The notes under the pieces were generated by a model. It did not search any database, was not told the DNA's origin, and worked only from the letters and a program-made list of their open reading frames with translations. From positions 62,001-126,000 of the forward strand of contig NZ_JAAMPU010000098.1 of assembly GCF_012911565.1 (NCBI RefSeq): DNA of 64,000 nucleotides, given 5' to 3'. Source of the DNA: Flavobacterium silvaticum (GTDB taxonomy: Bacteria; Bacteroidota; Bacteroidia; Flavobacteriales; Flavobacteriaceae). Below are positions 8,581-16,900 of the stretch, in pieces (the first letter of the stretch is position 1; every line of letters starts with the position of its first letter). Position numbers and translations under genes: made by a program.

Positions 8581-8642
8581 TGCTATAATATATTTTCTTA
8601 TGTCGCTGATTTGCCGTAAGTTTCAGGGTAAATTATAACTTG

Positions 8643-9077
8643 ATGAGCAAAGAAATAATTAAGGTAGGCCAACTGGAAATCCGGTTTTTACTCGATTCAA
8701 AAGATACTAACGGAACTATGTCCCTATTCGAATTCCTGGTGCCGGCCGGAGCCAAGGTCCCGCTACCACATTACCACGAAGCTTTTGATGAGGCCGCCTA
8801 TGTCCTAGAGGGGACGATGACTTTTATCATAGATGGAAAAACCGTCGATGTAGGTCCCGGAGAATCCTGTTTTATCCCCAAAGGAATCGTTCATGGGTTT
8901 GATAATTTGACCGATAAACCATCCAAAGCATTATCAGTTTTGACTCCCGCAATTGTAGGCCCTGACTACTTTATCGAATTGGGGAATCTGCTCAGTGCCG
9001 GTGGGCCGCCAGATCCTGTAAAAGTAAAAGAAGTGATGAAAAAATACGGTTTGGTCGCTGTGCCTCCTAAATCATGA
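8643..9077 (+). CDS. Cupin domain protein
   Basis: 144 residues. A single cupin barrel: motif 1 is PLPHYHEAFDEAAYVLEGTMTF (metal-binding His, His and Glu) and motif 2 is PGESCFIPKGIVHGF (His). Such proteins are metal-dependent isomerases, dioxygenases or sensors, so the reaction is unknown. A TTG at 8640 immediately precedes the ATG; the ATG is the likelier start. Its stop codon at 9077 overlaps the end of the convergent transporter gene (9072) by 6 nt. Confidence 0.85.
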   Translation: MSKEIIKVGQLEIRFLLDSKDTNGTMSLFEFLVPAGAKVPLPHYHEAFDEAAYVLEGTMTFIIDGKTVDVGPGESCFIPKGIVHGFDNLTDKPSKALSVLTPAIVGPDYFIELGNLLSAGGPPDPVKVKEVMKKYGLVAVPPKS

Positions 9078-9743
9078 TTTGTCATGCTCTGCTTCTGAAT
9101 GCACGTATTTTTCAATAAGCCAGTGCGCCAGGTAAATAACCGGCGTCAGTAAAACAGCAATGCTCAGTTTTACAAAATATCCCGTCAATCCAGACGAGAT
9201 AAATTGATCCGTCGTCATTTTTCCGGGCAGATAAAAGGCAATCCCGAGAACGATGAAGGTATCAAAAAACTGAGAAATCACAGTCGATCCGGTCGTTCTG
9301 AGCCAAATCATTTTGTCACCCGTACGTCTTTTTACAAAATGGAAAAGGGTGACATCTACAAGTTGGGAAAAAATAAATGCGGTGATGCTACCGATGATTA
9401 TCCAGAGGCTTTGCCCAAAAACGGCTCTGAATTGTTCGTCGGTCACATTCCTCAAACCATCGGCAGTCGCAGATGGAATCTTCAATGCGCAGAACAAGAC
9501 CAGGAAGCAGTAGCAAATCAAACCTGCGGTGATAAAAGATAATTTCCGGACGCCTTTCTCGCCAAAATACTCATTGATCAAATCGGTAGTCAGGAAAACC
9601 ACGGGCCACGGCAGAATCCCGATACTCATCAAATACGGCCCCACGAAAATCAGTTTACCGCCAATGAGTTCGGCTGTGACGGCATTCGTGATAAAGATGC
9701 CCGCCAGGATTATGTAGAGTGTTTCTTTTTTGGTTTTGAACAT
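9072..9743 (-). CDS. yhhQ: Queuosine precursor transporter
   Basis: 223 residues. An integral membrane protein with about six hydrophobic segments and the conserved VFLTTDLINEYFGEKGVRK motif of the YhhQ family, which imports queuosine precursors such as preQ0/preQ1. The start is taken at MFKTKKETL (9743). The ORF could extend by 7 residues, but that would overlap the stop of the upstream TraB/GumN gene (9748). The two genes are separated by only 4 nt and are probably co-transcribed. queG at 57 kb acts later in the same modification pathway. Confidence 0.9.
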   Translation of the reverse strand: MFKTKKETLYIILAGIFITNAVTAELIGGKLIFVGPYLMSIGILPWPVVFLTTDLINEYFGEKGVRKLSFITAGLICYCFLVLFCALKIPSATADGLRNVTDEQFRAVFGQSLWIIIGSITAFIFSQLVDVTLFHFVKRRTGDKMIWLRTTGSTVISQFFDTFIVLGIAFYLPGKMTTDQFISSGLTGYFVKLSIAVLLTPVIYLAHWLIEKYVHSEAEHDKS

Positions 9744-9747
9744 AATA

Positions 9748-12700
9748 CTATTCTTCTTCCTCAATTATTTCCTGGACCGGAACCGAAGATGTTTTTTCAA
9801 AATTTGCCCTGCTGTGTTCCGGATTAAGGAATTCGTCCGATATCGCTTTGCAGCGTTCGGGAACATCTGTGGCATTGACAGGAAAAGGTACCAATGTCAA
9901 CCGATATACTGTTGGATCGAAACCATCTTCTGACGGGGCAAAACTGAATGCCGCGAGGAATTTTTCGGGTCCAGCGTCATATCCGTCATCGTTTCCCGGA
10001 TCGTTGAGCATGAAAAAGAAAATCTGGGTGTTTTTGCCGTCGTTCGCCAATGTCTGTTGCGATATAAAATCGGCAGTTGCTTTTTCATTTGGTATTGACT
10101 CGAGTAAAGCGGCTTTTGCAATTTGTTGCTCGTTCCAATCGGAATCTTTCGGCAGCTTGCCTGAATCCTTCAAAAGCAGGTAAGCCGAATATTTCGTTTT
10201 ATTGTCAGACAACAAGGTGGCATACAGTTTTTCATCGGCAGGTTCGTCATACAGGATTCCCAATGACGCGATTTCCATTCGGATTTCCGAATTATTGAGC
10301 GATTTACAGGCGTTGATGAATCCGGCAATGCTTCTGTCGTTGCGGTACGGATACAGCAATTGCAAATAACTGAGCAAACGTCCCGTAGATTGCGTCTTGG
10401 CAGCAGATTCATCTTCTTCGCTTTCATAATCCGGATTAGCGCCGGAAACCCGTTTGAACTCCAATCGGGCGTTGCTCAACAATAATTTGCGATATTTTTT
10501 GATTTTGCCTTTGGGTGCTTCTTTGTCACGGAAAAGCGAAGCCGTAAAATCGAGGACAGGCCCCTGATATTCCGGGATTCCGAAGAACTCGAACACAAGT
10601 GGATACAATTCCTTGCTGTGTTCCGGATCGGCTGAGAATTTTGAAAACAGGAAATTTATGGAGTTACCGCTGTCTGAAACCGGTAAATCATATTCCATGA
10701 GTTTCGCTATCAATTCATAAGCTTGTTTAGTTCTTTTAGAAGCGAGTGATTCCAAAATGGCCAATTGCATTTGAGACGTGGTTCCTTTTGCCGCGTAAAG
10801 TGATTTGAAAACATCATAAACTTGTTCCGAATCAAGGTCGCCGGCTTTTTCTATGAGTTCCGTAATTCCATCAGATTCGCCTGCCGATGGTTTGTAATGC
10901 GACAGGAATTCGGCCAATGCGGGAAGCTCCGTTTCTGTAATTTCGAGATTGTCTACAGATGCGAATGCCGACGTGCGGACACTATCGACCTCGCTTGCGA
11001 CATCTTTGAGGAAAACAGGAAATTTACGCGTAAACATTTGGTTGGGCGCTTTGTCTGATTCCGGTTCGAATGAACTAAATGCTTTTTCGGTGAAGGAATC
11101 ATCTCCTGAATAATTTTTATCGACTATCGTCTTGAGCCACCACAATTCAGTTCCCTGCGTAACGACTTTGTGTTTGGTTACCTGGGAGCAATTGTCACAG
11201 GTCGAAATAGCTTCCCATGTAGTGAACGGCCCATTTTCTTCGGTTTTTGTTTTTTTTAGCGTTATCGGATGTTTTTCCCGGTATGTTTTTGAATCAAGCG
11301 CCATTCTTTTGTTCCATTCTTCAACCATCAAATCATCGCGGTTTGTCGAATTATAAGCTTCTCCTTTATAATCGTCATGACGCGAATCTGTATAGCCACT
11401 TACGATAAGCCTTTCGATGTTTGCCCAAAGCGTATCGCGACTCGGAACATAATCGTATCGGTGGTATTCCCAGTAATTGACGTCGATGGTTTTGCCGCTC
11501 GGTCCTCGAAGTACGACATATTTCTGGGCTGGATCGAATGCATTTTCAGATGGTTCTTCAACGTCGATTCCCTTTTGGGCCAAATGCCATAACAGTTGTT
11601 CATTGCCTTTTTGCGGAATTGAAACTAAAAAATGGCCGGCTGAATCGGTCAGGGTTTCATAAACTTCAGTATCGACCTCAGGAGCAGCAGAAAACGAATC
11701 GAGGAATCTTTTGGAATTAACTTCAGAAGCATTGACAGATCCAAGCAGATAGTATTTCTGGCCTTTGATAAGTGTCTTCAAGGTCAGTTTTTTGGTTCCG
11801 ATGGTGGCCTTGGTCGTATAAAACCAATCACCCGATTGTTGGCTGTCTCTGGTTGCCTGTCCGCCCAATTCGCGAAGGAATTCTATTGGAATACGTTCCA
11901 TTTCAAATCTGGAATCTTCGAGCGTCACGTTGTCGTTGAGGTTTTTTTCTATGGCGAAATACCAACTTTTATCGGTTGGGTCATAGGCATTGAGTTCGAT
12001 GCCTTCGGTATTTTGTTTGTCACCATAAATTAGTTTTACAGAAGGAGCTTCAATCTTGAAATCTCCTTGAAACGGCCTTATCGATTGCCATCCTGAGGTT
12101 GAAGTGTTCACTTGGATTTTGGGGAATACATCTTTTTCGAATTGACGTATGTAATCTGCTTTTCCACTCATAGTGGCGCAAATAATCTCAAGCGGAGTCA
12201 GGAAGATTTTATAATGTGCCGATTGTCCGCTGCGGGTTTGGCTGACAATGTCGTAAACAGGAATATCGCCAGATTGTGAGAGATTTTTGGAAATTATTTC
12301 ACCGGGAATGTGTTCAAAGAAAAGGCTGTCCAGGCGTCTCGGATCAAATGCATCATCTGTTTTTTGGAGAAATTGCCTCAACGCGACTCTTTTGAGGCTT
12401 ATCATGGCTCCGTTTGAAATATCAGGTGCCAACGTTGTACTGCCAAAAAAAGCAGGTTTTGATGGCATGGGCATTTTTATCACGGAATCTGTAGTGGTAT
12501 AAAACGTATAATTCGGTTTTATAAATTGCTTTTCGATACTTGTTTTCAGTTTTCGGCCGGTTTCTGAATACGGATCGTTGATGGCTTTTACTTCATAGCC
12601 TTTTGCTCTCAATAATTCGATTACTCCTTGTTTACCAGGTAAATGTGCAGCTCCGATTGCAGCGAACAAGCTTCCTTTTGAAACCAATGAATCGATACTT

Positions 12701-13407
12701 TTGGCCATTGTTATATTCCGGTCGTGGATCAAGGCCTTCAGATATTTTGGCGGTGTGGCCAGATAATACAAAGAATCAAGCATATCGAGATTTTTGTCCC
12801 GATAGTAATCGTTCATGGCCTGGTTGTATGTTCTGTCACGGAGCAGTTTCATGATGGCCTGAAGTTTTTCCTGATCCGGATTGAACGATGTCGGTTCTGC
12901 TTTTAAGACGTCAATGATAGACTTTTTGGCGTTCTCTAATCCGACGACACGTTTGTTGTATTTCTTTCCAGCCTGATAGATGAAAAGATCGAGATAGGTT
13001 TCTTCCTGGTAATCTTTTCTCGCTTCGGTTGTGCGGAACATGAGGTTGTTCATCATGAAATCTGATGATTCGAACAAGGGGAACAACTCGTCGCGCTTGA
13101 CAGGATGACGGTAAAATCCTTTGTAGAACGAATCGTAATTGCGGTTTTGGGCAAATACGGAGTACAGGTCAAGCCAAGTTGCCGGATCACTTTCCGTAGC
13201 TACATAATCTGAGGCGAGCAGGTGTTGGAAAAAAGCATCGGATAAATGATAGGATACTTTTTCGCTTACGTGCATGGATCCGTAGAGGTATGATTTTTTG
13301 GTCAGGCCGTTACCGGAAATTTCCCAGAGCAGGCCTTGGTATTTTTTTGGCTGGGCATAGGTGAAAAAGGATAACCCGGTAACGAGGAGCAAGAGAATTT
13401 TTTTCAA
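9748..13407 (-). CDS. TraB/GumN family protein with long C-terminal region, TTG start
   Basis: 1219 residues if the TTG at 13407 is the start. That start gives a clean signal peptide (KKILLLLVTGLSFFTYAQ), and a TAtaTTTG box lies 22-29 nt upstream. The only in-frame ATG (13497) would add 30 polar residues ahead of the signal peptide and lies upstream of that box. Residues about 22-300 are the TraB/GumN (Tiki-like) domain, with GSMH at 43-46, an ESDPATW-like motif and the late GAAHLPGKQG motif. Stand-alone members are usually near 300 residues. The remaining 900 residues are not a family I recognise. The last third looks helical, with repeated Lxx-LA/F patterns suggestive of HEAT-like repeats, and there is one CxxC near residue 740. 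Probably periplasmic. Confidence 0.8.
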   Translation of the reverse strand: MKKILLLLVTGLSFFTYAQPKKYQGLLWEISGNGLTKKSYLYGSMHVSEKVSYHLSDAFFQHLLASDYVATESDPATWLDLYSVFAQNRNYDSFYKGFYRHPVKRDELFPLFESSDFMMNNLMFRTTEARKDYQEETYLDLFIYQAGKKYNKRVVGLENAKKSIIDVLKAEPTSFNPDQEKLQAIMKLLRDRTYNQAMNDYYRDKNLDMLDSLYYLATPPKYLKALIHDRNITMAKSIDSLVSKGSLFAAIGAAHLPGKQGVIELLRAKGYEVKAINDPYSETGRKLKTSIEKQFIKPNYTFYTTTDSVIKMPMPSKPAFFGSTTLAPDISNGAMISLKRVALRQFLQKTDDAFDPRRLDSLFFEHIPGEIISKNLSQSGDIPVYDIVSQTRSGQSAHYKIFLTPLEIICATMSGKADYIRQFEKDVFPKIQVNTSTSGWQSIRPFQGDFKIEAPSVKLIYGDKQNTEGIELNAYDPTDKSWYFAIEKNLNDNVTLEDSRFEMERIPIEFLRELGGQATRDSQQSGDWFYTTKATIGTKKLTLKTLIKGQKYYLLGSVNASEVNSKRFLDSFSAAPEVDTEVYETLTDSAGHFLVSIPQKGNEQLLWHLAQKGIDVEEPSENAFDPAQKYVVLRGPSGKTIDVNYWEYHRYDYVPSRDTLWANIERLIVSGYTDSRHDDYKGEAYNSTNRDDLMVEEWNKRMALDSKTYREKHPITLKKTKTEENGPFTTWEAISTCDNCSQVTKHKVVTQGTELWWLKTIVDKNYSGDDSFTEKAFSSFEPESDKAPNQMFTRKFPVFLKDVASEVDSVRTSAFASVDNLEITETELPALAEFLSHYKPSAGESDGITELIEKAGDLDSEQVYDVFKSLYAAKGTTSQMQLAILESLASKRTKQAYELIAKLMEYDLPVSDSGNSINFLFSKFSADPEHSKELYPLVFEFFGIPEYQGPVLDFTASLFRDKEAPKGKIKKYRKLLLSNARLEFKRVSGANPDYESEEDESAAKTQSTGRLLSYLQLLYPYRNDRSIAGFINACKSLNNSEIRMEIASLGILYDEPADEKLYATLLSDNKTKYSAYLLLKDSGKLPKDSDWNEQQIAKAALLESIPNEKATADFISQQTLANDGKNTQIFFFMLNDPGNDDGYDAGPEKFLAAFSFAPSEDGFDPTVYRLTLVPFPVNATDVPERCKAISDEFLNPEHSRANFEKTSSVPVQEIIEEEE

Positions 13408-13428
13408 GGCCGTGGAGGTTGATAAACT

Positions 13429-13436
13429 CAAATATA
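13429..13436 (-). promoter_or_regulatory. -7 box of the TraB/GumN gene
   Basis: The minus strand reads TAtaTTTG, ending 21 nt before the TTG start at 13407. It supports the TTG start over the ATG at 13497. Confidence 0.6.
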
Positions 13437-13488
13437 AGGAATTGGAGTGGAGGTTTTGATGGGTTTTTTGAGCGTGAAATTTTGGTGT

Positions 13489-13527
13489 TTTAGACATAAC
13501 AAGTTTTCAAAACTTGTTATGTCTAAA
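13489..13527. repeat. Perfect 39-bp palindrome upstream of the TraB/GumN promoter
   Basis: TTTAGACATAACAAGTTTT (13489-13507) and its exact complement (13509-13527) flank a single C. The 19-bp arms are perfect. It sits about 50 bp upstream of the -7 box. It could be an operator, a transcription terminator without a T tract, or a member of a dispersed palindrome (REP-like) family. The CAAGTTTTgAAAACTTG core suggests the last of these. Confidence 0.85.
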
Positions 13528-13799
13528 GTTCGAAGTTTCTGATGGGTTGGTAGTACATTTTTTCTGTATCATTTGTTAAATGTTCGCGGCCCGCGCAAGG
13601 AATGAAAGCGGATAGCTTTTTCCGGAAAACGCTTGCAGTTGCTGTATTTGGGCGGCGACAACAGAAGCCGGCTCAAATGCATTGCAACTGCTGCTTTTTT
13701 TTAGGAAAACTAGTAGCGGTCAGCCCGACGGCGGCTAATAGAAGTTTGTTCTACACGAAAGTTTCCAGCCGCCGATGCGCCCAAAAAAATACCACAAAA
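13528..13799. other. Non-coding structured stretch, candidate intergenic repeat
   Basis: No convincing gene; an 85-codon frame here has low-complexity, non-protein-like content. Two inverted repeats are visible. One pairs about 13635-13653 (GCAGTTGC...) with 13671-13691 and is followed by TG, C and eight T residues on the plus strand. The other is CGGCGGCT (13728-13735) with AGCCGCCG (about 13768-13775). GC content is locally higher than in the flanks. Part of it, GCCCGACGGCGGC (13723-13735), recurs inverted at 57078-57090. Confidence 0.5.
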
Positions 13800-13829
13800 C
13801 AAAAAACCCGTCCTTTGCAGAACGGGTTT
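13800..13829 (-). terminator. Terminator of the rpsB-tsf unit
   Basis: On the minus strand AAACCCGTTC pairs with GGACGGGTTT (one G-T pair), with a loop of about 6-8 nt, and a T run follows. It lies 20 nt after the tsf stop. Confidence 0.85.
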
Positions 13830-13850
13830 CAGGTATTTGAATTAAATATA

Positions 13851-14675
13851 TTAACCTAGAGCGGCTCTTTTGAAACCGGTTACGGTAAGGCTTGGATCGA
13901 CAGATTTTACATAAGCCGCAACGTTTACCGCTCCGTCTTTTATGTAATCCTGGTTCACCAAGGTGTTATCTTTAAAGAAACGTTGCAATTTTCCTTTAGC
14001 GATGTTTTCCAACATAGCTTCCGGCTTGCCTTCCTGACGCAATTGGTCTTTTGCGATTTCGATTTCTTTTGCAACTGTATCTGCATCAACACCGGTCTCA
14101 TCAAGAGCGATAGGGTTCATGGCAGCAGCTTGCATGGCTACGTTGCGGGCAGCTTCTTCAGCTCCGGCAACGTTTGCGGAAAGAGAAACCAAAGTAGCGA
14201 TTTTATTACCAGCGTGGATGTAAGATCCTACGAAAGCACCTGAAAGTTTCTCGAAAGAACCAATCTCGATTTTCTCACCGATAACACCGGTTTGCTCGAT
14301 TAGTTTTTCAGAAACAGTGATTCCGTTGAAGTCAGCGGCAAGGAAAGCATCTTTAGAATCGAAGTTGATGGCGAGGTTTGCAAGATCTGTAGCCAATTTT
14401 ACGAATCCTTCGTTTTTACCTACAAAGTCCGTTTCGCAATTCAAAGTGATTACGACACCTTCTGTTTTGTCGGCATTGACAACAGCAATTGCAGCACCTT
14501 CGGTAGACTCACGGTCTGAACGGTTAGCGGCAACTTTTTGTCCTTTTTTACGCAAGATCTCGATTGCTTTTTCGAAATCTCCATCGGCTTCAACAAGCGC
14601 TTTTTTGCAGTCCATCATACCGGCACCTGTAGTGGTACGTAGTTTATTAACGTCTGCAGCAGTGATAGTTGACAT
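13851..14675 (-). CDS. tsf: Translation elongation factor Ts
   Basis: 274 residues. EF-Ts is the nucleotide exchange factor for EF-Tu. The N-terminal UBA-like domain has VNKLRTTTGAGMMDCKKALVEADGDFEKAIEILRKKG. The core has the characteristic TLNCETDFVGKNEGF (TDFV Tu-binding motif) and later HAGNKIATLVSL. It follows rpsB by a 122-nt spacer containing a long inverted repeat and ends at a terminator, giving the common rpsB-tsf arrangement. Confidence 0.97.
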   Translation of the reverse strand: MSTITAADVNKLRTTTGAGMMDCKKALVEADGDFEKAIEILRKKGQKVAANRSDRESTEGAAIAVVNADKTEGVVITLNCETDFVGKNEGFVKLATDLANLAINFDSKDAFLAADFNGITVSEKLIEQTGVIGEKIEIGSFEKLSGAFVGSYIHAGNKIATLVSLSANVAGAEEAARNVAMQAAAMNPIALDETGVDADTVAKEIEIAKDQLRQEGKPEAMLENIAKGKLQRFFKDNTLVNQDYIKDGAVNVAAYVKSVDPSLTVTGFKRAALG

Positions 14676-14712
14676 ATAATTTTAGTTGTAAAGTTTATAA
14701 ATTGAAAGTAAA

Positions 14713-14789
14713 AATTCCAAGGTTCAAGTTCCAAATTCCAATGTAAACGTTGCGTTATGTTTGGAGCCTGGAACTTGTTCTTTGGAATT
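14713..14789. repeat. Long imperfect inverted repeat in the rpsB-tsf spacer
   Basis: The left arm (14713-14741, AATTCCAAGGTTCAAGTTCC...) pairs with the right arm (14760-14789, ...GGAACTTGTTCTTTGGAATT) over about 30 nt with a few mismatches and an 18-nt loop. As RNA it would be a strong hairpin between rpsB and tsf. The TTCCAA-rich wording looks like a dispersed intergenic repeat. Confidence 0.75.
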
Positions 14790-14797
14790 TAAAAGAT

Positions 14798-15622
14798 TTA
14801 TTCTTCTGTTTTTTCTTCAGCGGCAACTTCTGGTGCCTCCACTTCAGCAACAGGCGCTTCAGCCGGAGCTGCTACTGCTTCTGTAGTGTCTGCTTCTTCT
14901 CCTTCTACTGCGTCTTCAAAAGGTGCATCGGCATTTCTGTTTTGCAATCCTTCAATAACAGCGGCAGAAACCAAAGAAAGAATTTTGTCGATAGATTTAG
15001 AAGCATCGTCATTTGCAGGGATAACATAGTCAACTTCACGTGGATCTGAGTTGGTGTCAACCATTGCGAAAACCGGAATGTTTAATTTCTGAGCTTCTTT
15101 TACTGCGATGTGTTCAGCTTTGATGTCAACAACAAAAAGTGCAGCCGGCAGTCTAGACATATCAGCGATGGAACCTAGGTTCTTCTCTAATTTCGCACGA
15201 AGACGATCGATTTGCAGCTTCTCCTTTTTGGAAAGCGTGTTGAATGTACCGTCTTTCTTCATCTTATCGATAGAAGCCATTTTCTTGACGGCTTTACGGA
15301 TAGTTACGAAGTTAGTCAGCATTCCGCCTGGCCATCTTTCTGTGATGTATGGCATGTTGGCAGCTTTTGCTTTTTCGGCTACGATGTCTTTTGCTTGTTT
15401 TTTGGTCGCAACGAATAATACTTTGCGTCCGGATGCAGCAATCTTTTTCAAGGCTTCGTTAGCTTCTTCGATCTTAGCTGCAGTTTTGTACAGGTTGATA
15501 ATGTGGATTCCATTACGCTCCATGTAGATGTAAGGAGCCATGTTCGGATCCCATTTTCTGGTCATGTGCCCAAAGTGGACACCGGCTTCCAGTAAGTCTT
15601 TAACTTCTACTTTGTTTGCCAT
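14798..15622 (-). CDS. rpsB: 30S ribosomal protein S2
   Basis: 274 residues from MANKVEVKDLLEAGVHFGH. The S2 signatures are present: HFGHMTRKWDPNM, FVATKKQAKDIV, ERWPGGMLTNF, and PVFAMVDTNSDPREVDYVIPANDDA. The C-terminus carries an extra about 40-residue acidic Ala/Glu-rich tail, as in other Bacteroidota S2 proteins. An in-frame start at 15727 would add 35 residues with no homology and is rejected. It lies 153 nt behind rpsI. Confidence 0.97.
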   Translation of the reverse strand: MANKVEVKDLLEAGVHFGHMTRKWDPNMAPYIYMERNGIHIINLYKTAAKIEEANEALKKIAASGRKVLFVATKKQAKDIVAEKAKAANMPYITERWPGGMLTNFVTIRKAVKKMASIDKMKKDGTFNTLSKKEKLQIDRLRAKLEKNLGSIADMSRLPAALFVVDIKAEHIAVKEAQKLNIPVFAMVDTNSDPREVDYVIPANDDASKSIDKILSLVSAAVIEGLQNRNADAPFEDAVEGEEADTTEAVAAPAEAPVAEVEAPEVAAEEKTEE

Positions 15623-15716
15623 TTTGTAATAGTTTACGTTCTGTTGAATTAGCAATGTTTCTGGGGCTTTGGGCTTATAGCTTTGGCTCTTACTCCATTT
15701 AGATGCTAAACTAGTC

Positions 15717-15732
15717 GCAGGTCTCAACCTGC
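15717..15732 (-). other. Hairpin in the rpsI-rpsB spacer
   Basis: GCAGGT and ACCTGC form a perfect 6-bp stem with a 4-nt loop, about 95 nt ahead of rpsB. No T run follows. It may be part of a ribosomal-protein leader for rpsB; no promoter of TAnnTTTG type was found in this spacer. Confidence 0.35.
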
Positions 15733-15775
15733 TAACAACATTAACTTAGTTATAAAATAATTTGAATGATCAGGA

Positions 15776-16162
15776 TTAACGTTTAGAGAACTGGAATCTC
15801 TTACGTGCTTTCTTCTGACCGAATTTCTTACGCTCAACCATACGCGGGTCACGTGTAAGCAATCCTTCTGGTTTCAGGATGCCGCGGTTTTCGTCACCAA
15901 CTTCACACATAGCGCGTGCAATTGCCATACGAACAGCTTCAGCCTGACCATTTGAACCGCCTCCGTAAACGTTGATCTTCACGTCAAAGTTCTCAGCATT
16001 TTGCGTCATCGCAAGGGGCTGCATTACTTTGTACTGAAGCGTCGCAGTAGGGAAGTAGGTAGCGAATTCTTTTTTGTTAACCGTGATTTTACCAGAACCT
16101 TCAGTCAGGTAAACACGGGCTACAGCAGTTTTTCTTCTGCCAATTTTGTGAATTGTAGCCAT
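15776..16162 (-). CDS. rpsI: 30S ribosomal protein S9
   Basis: 128 residues. Typical S9: [18 protein letters not shown] at the N-terminus, [18 protein letters not shown] in the middle and the basic tail [18 protein letters not shown] that reaches the P-site tRNA. Its ATG shares one base with the stop codon of rplM (TAATG), so translation is coupled, as in the widespread rplM-rpsI pair. Confidence 0.98.
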   Translation of the reverse strand: MATIHKIGRRKTAVARVYLTEGSGKITVNKKEFATYFPTATLQYKVMQPLAMTQNAENFDVKINVYGGGSNGQAEAVRMAIARAMCEVGDENRGILKPEGLLTRDPRMVERKKFGQKKARKRFQFSKR

Positions 16163-16617
16163 TACTTAAGATCGTTTAGATTAACGGTTTTAGGTTTCTG
16201 GGCTTCGTGTTTGTGCTCAGAACCTACAGTAACATTCAGGTTGCGGAAAAGTTCTGCACCCAGTTTGTTCTTAGGCAACATTCCTTTAACGGCTTTCTCA
16301 ACCAAAGCAGCAGGGTTTTTCTGCTGAAGCACTTTGGCAGTAAGGGTTCTCTGACCTCCTGGGTAACCAGTGTGACGCATGTAGATCTTGTCGTCCATTT
16401 TGGTACCCGTCAGGTTGATTTTCTCTGCATTGATAACAATCACGTTATCGCCACAGTCAACGTGCGGTGTATAACTCGGCTTGTACTTACCACGAAGAAT
16501 CATAGCGACTTTCGATGCAAGACGACCCAAGTTATGACCATCAGCATCCACAACAACCCACTCCTTAACGACAGTGGCTTTGTTGGCTGAAATTGTCTTG
16601 TAACTTAATGTGTTCAC
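16162..16617 (-). CDS. rplM: 50S ribosomal protein L13
   Basis: 151 residues. L13 signatures: [49 protein letters not shown] and GMLPKNKLG. First gene of the minus-strand ribosomal-protein run; the promoter with both -33 and -7 elements lies at 16664-16694. The predicted transcript begins close to a small CCCC/GGGG hairpin (16646-16660). Confidence 0.98.
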   Translation of the reverse strand: MNTLSYKTISANKATVVKEWVVVDADGHNLGRLASKVAMILRGKYKPSYTPHVDCGDNVIVINAEKINLTGTKMDDKIYMRHTGYPGGQRTLTAKVLQQKNPAALVEKAVKGMLPKNKLGAELFRNLNVTVGSEHKHEAQKPKTVNLNDLK

Positions 16618-16663
16618 AATAAATTTATTTAATTAAACATTCCGTCCCCAATATAAGGGGCTG

Positions 16664-16694
16664 CAAAAGTACGATTTATTGTTAGAAAACCAAA
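16664..16694 (-). promoter_or_regulatory. rplM promoter (-33 and -7 elements)
   Basis: On the minus strand TTTG (16691-16694), then 19 nt, then TActTTTG (16664-16671). Both the element sequences and their spacing fit the Bacteroidota sigma consensus. The stretch from here to 16900 holds nothing else I can support. Confidence 0.75.
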
Positions 16695-16900
16695 CGGGTG
16701 AATTAATAATTAATAATGAACGATTAATAATTGCATTCGGCCGAATGTGAACCGACTTATTAACAAAGATTTTTTGGTACAGAATGCTGATAATGAAGTG
16801 AAAATATATATTTATACGAAACAGGTTTGATATGCGATCGTTCATTTGATTACGACAATGCTTCGGTCGGGCTAAAACTTTGATGTTTGTGCGGGCTCTG

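Noticed and set aside
13602..13859. 85-codon plus-strand frame upstream of tsf
   Set aside because: It overlaps a structured repeat and the tsf terminator, has no signal or domain, and its codon content is not protein-like.
15623..15727. 35-residue N-terminal extension of ribosomal protein S2
   Set aside because: S2 proteins begin near MANKVEVKDLLEAGVHFGH; the extension has no similarity to the family.
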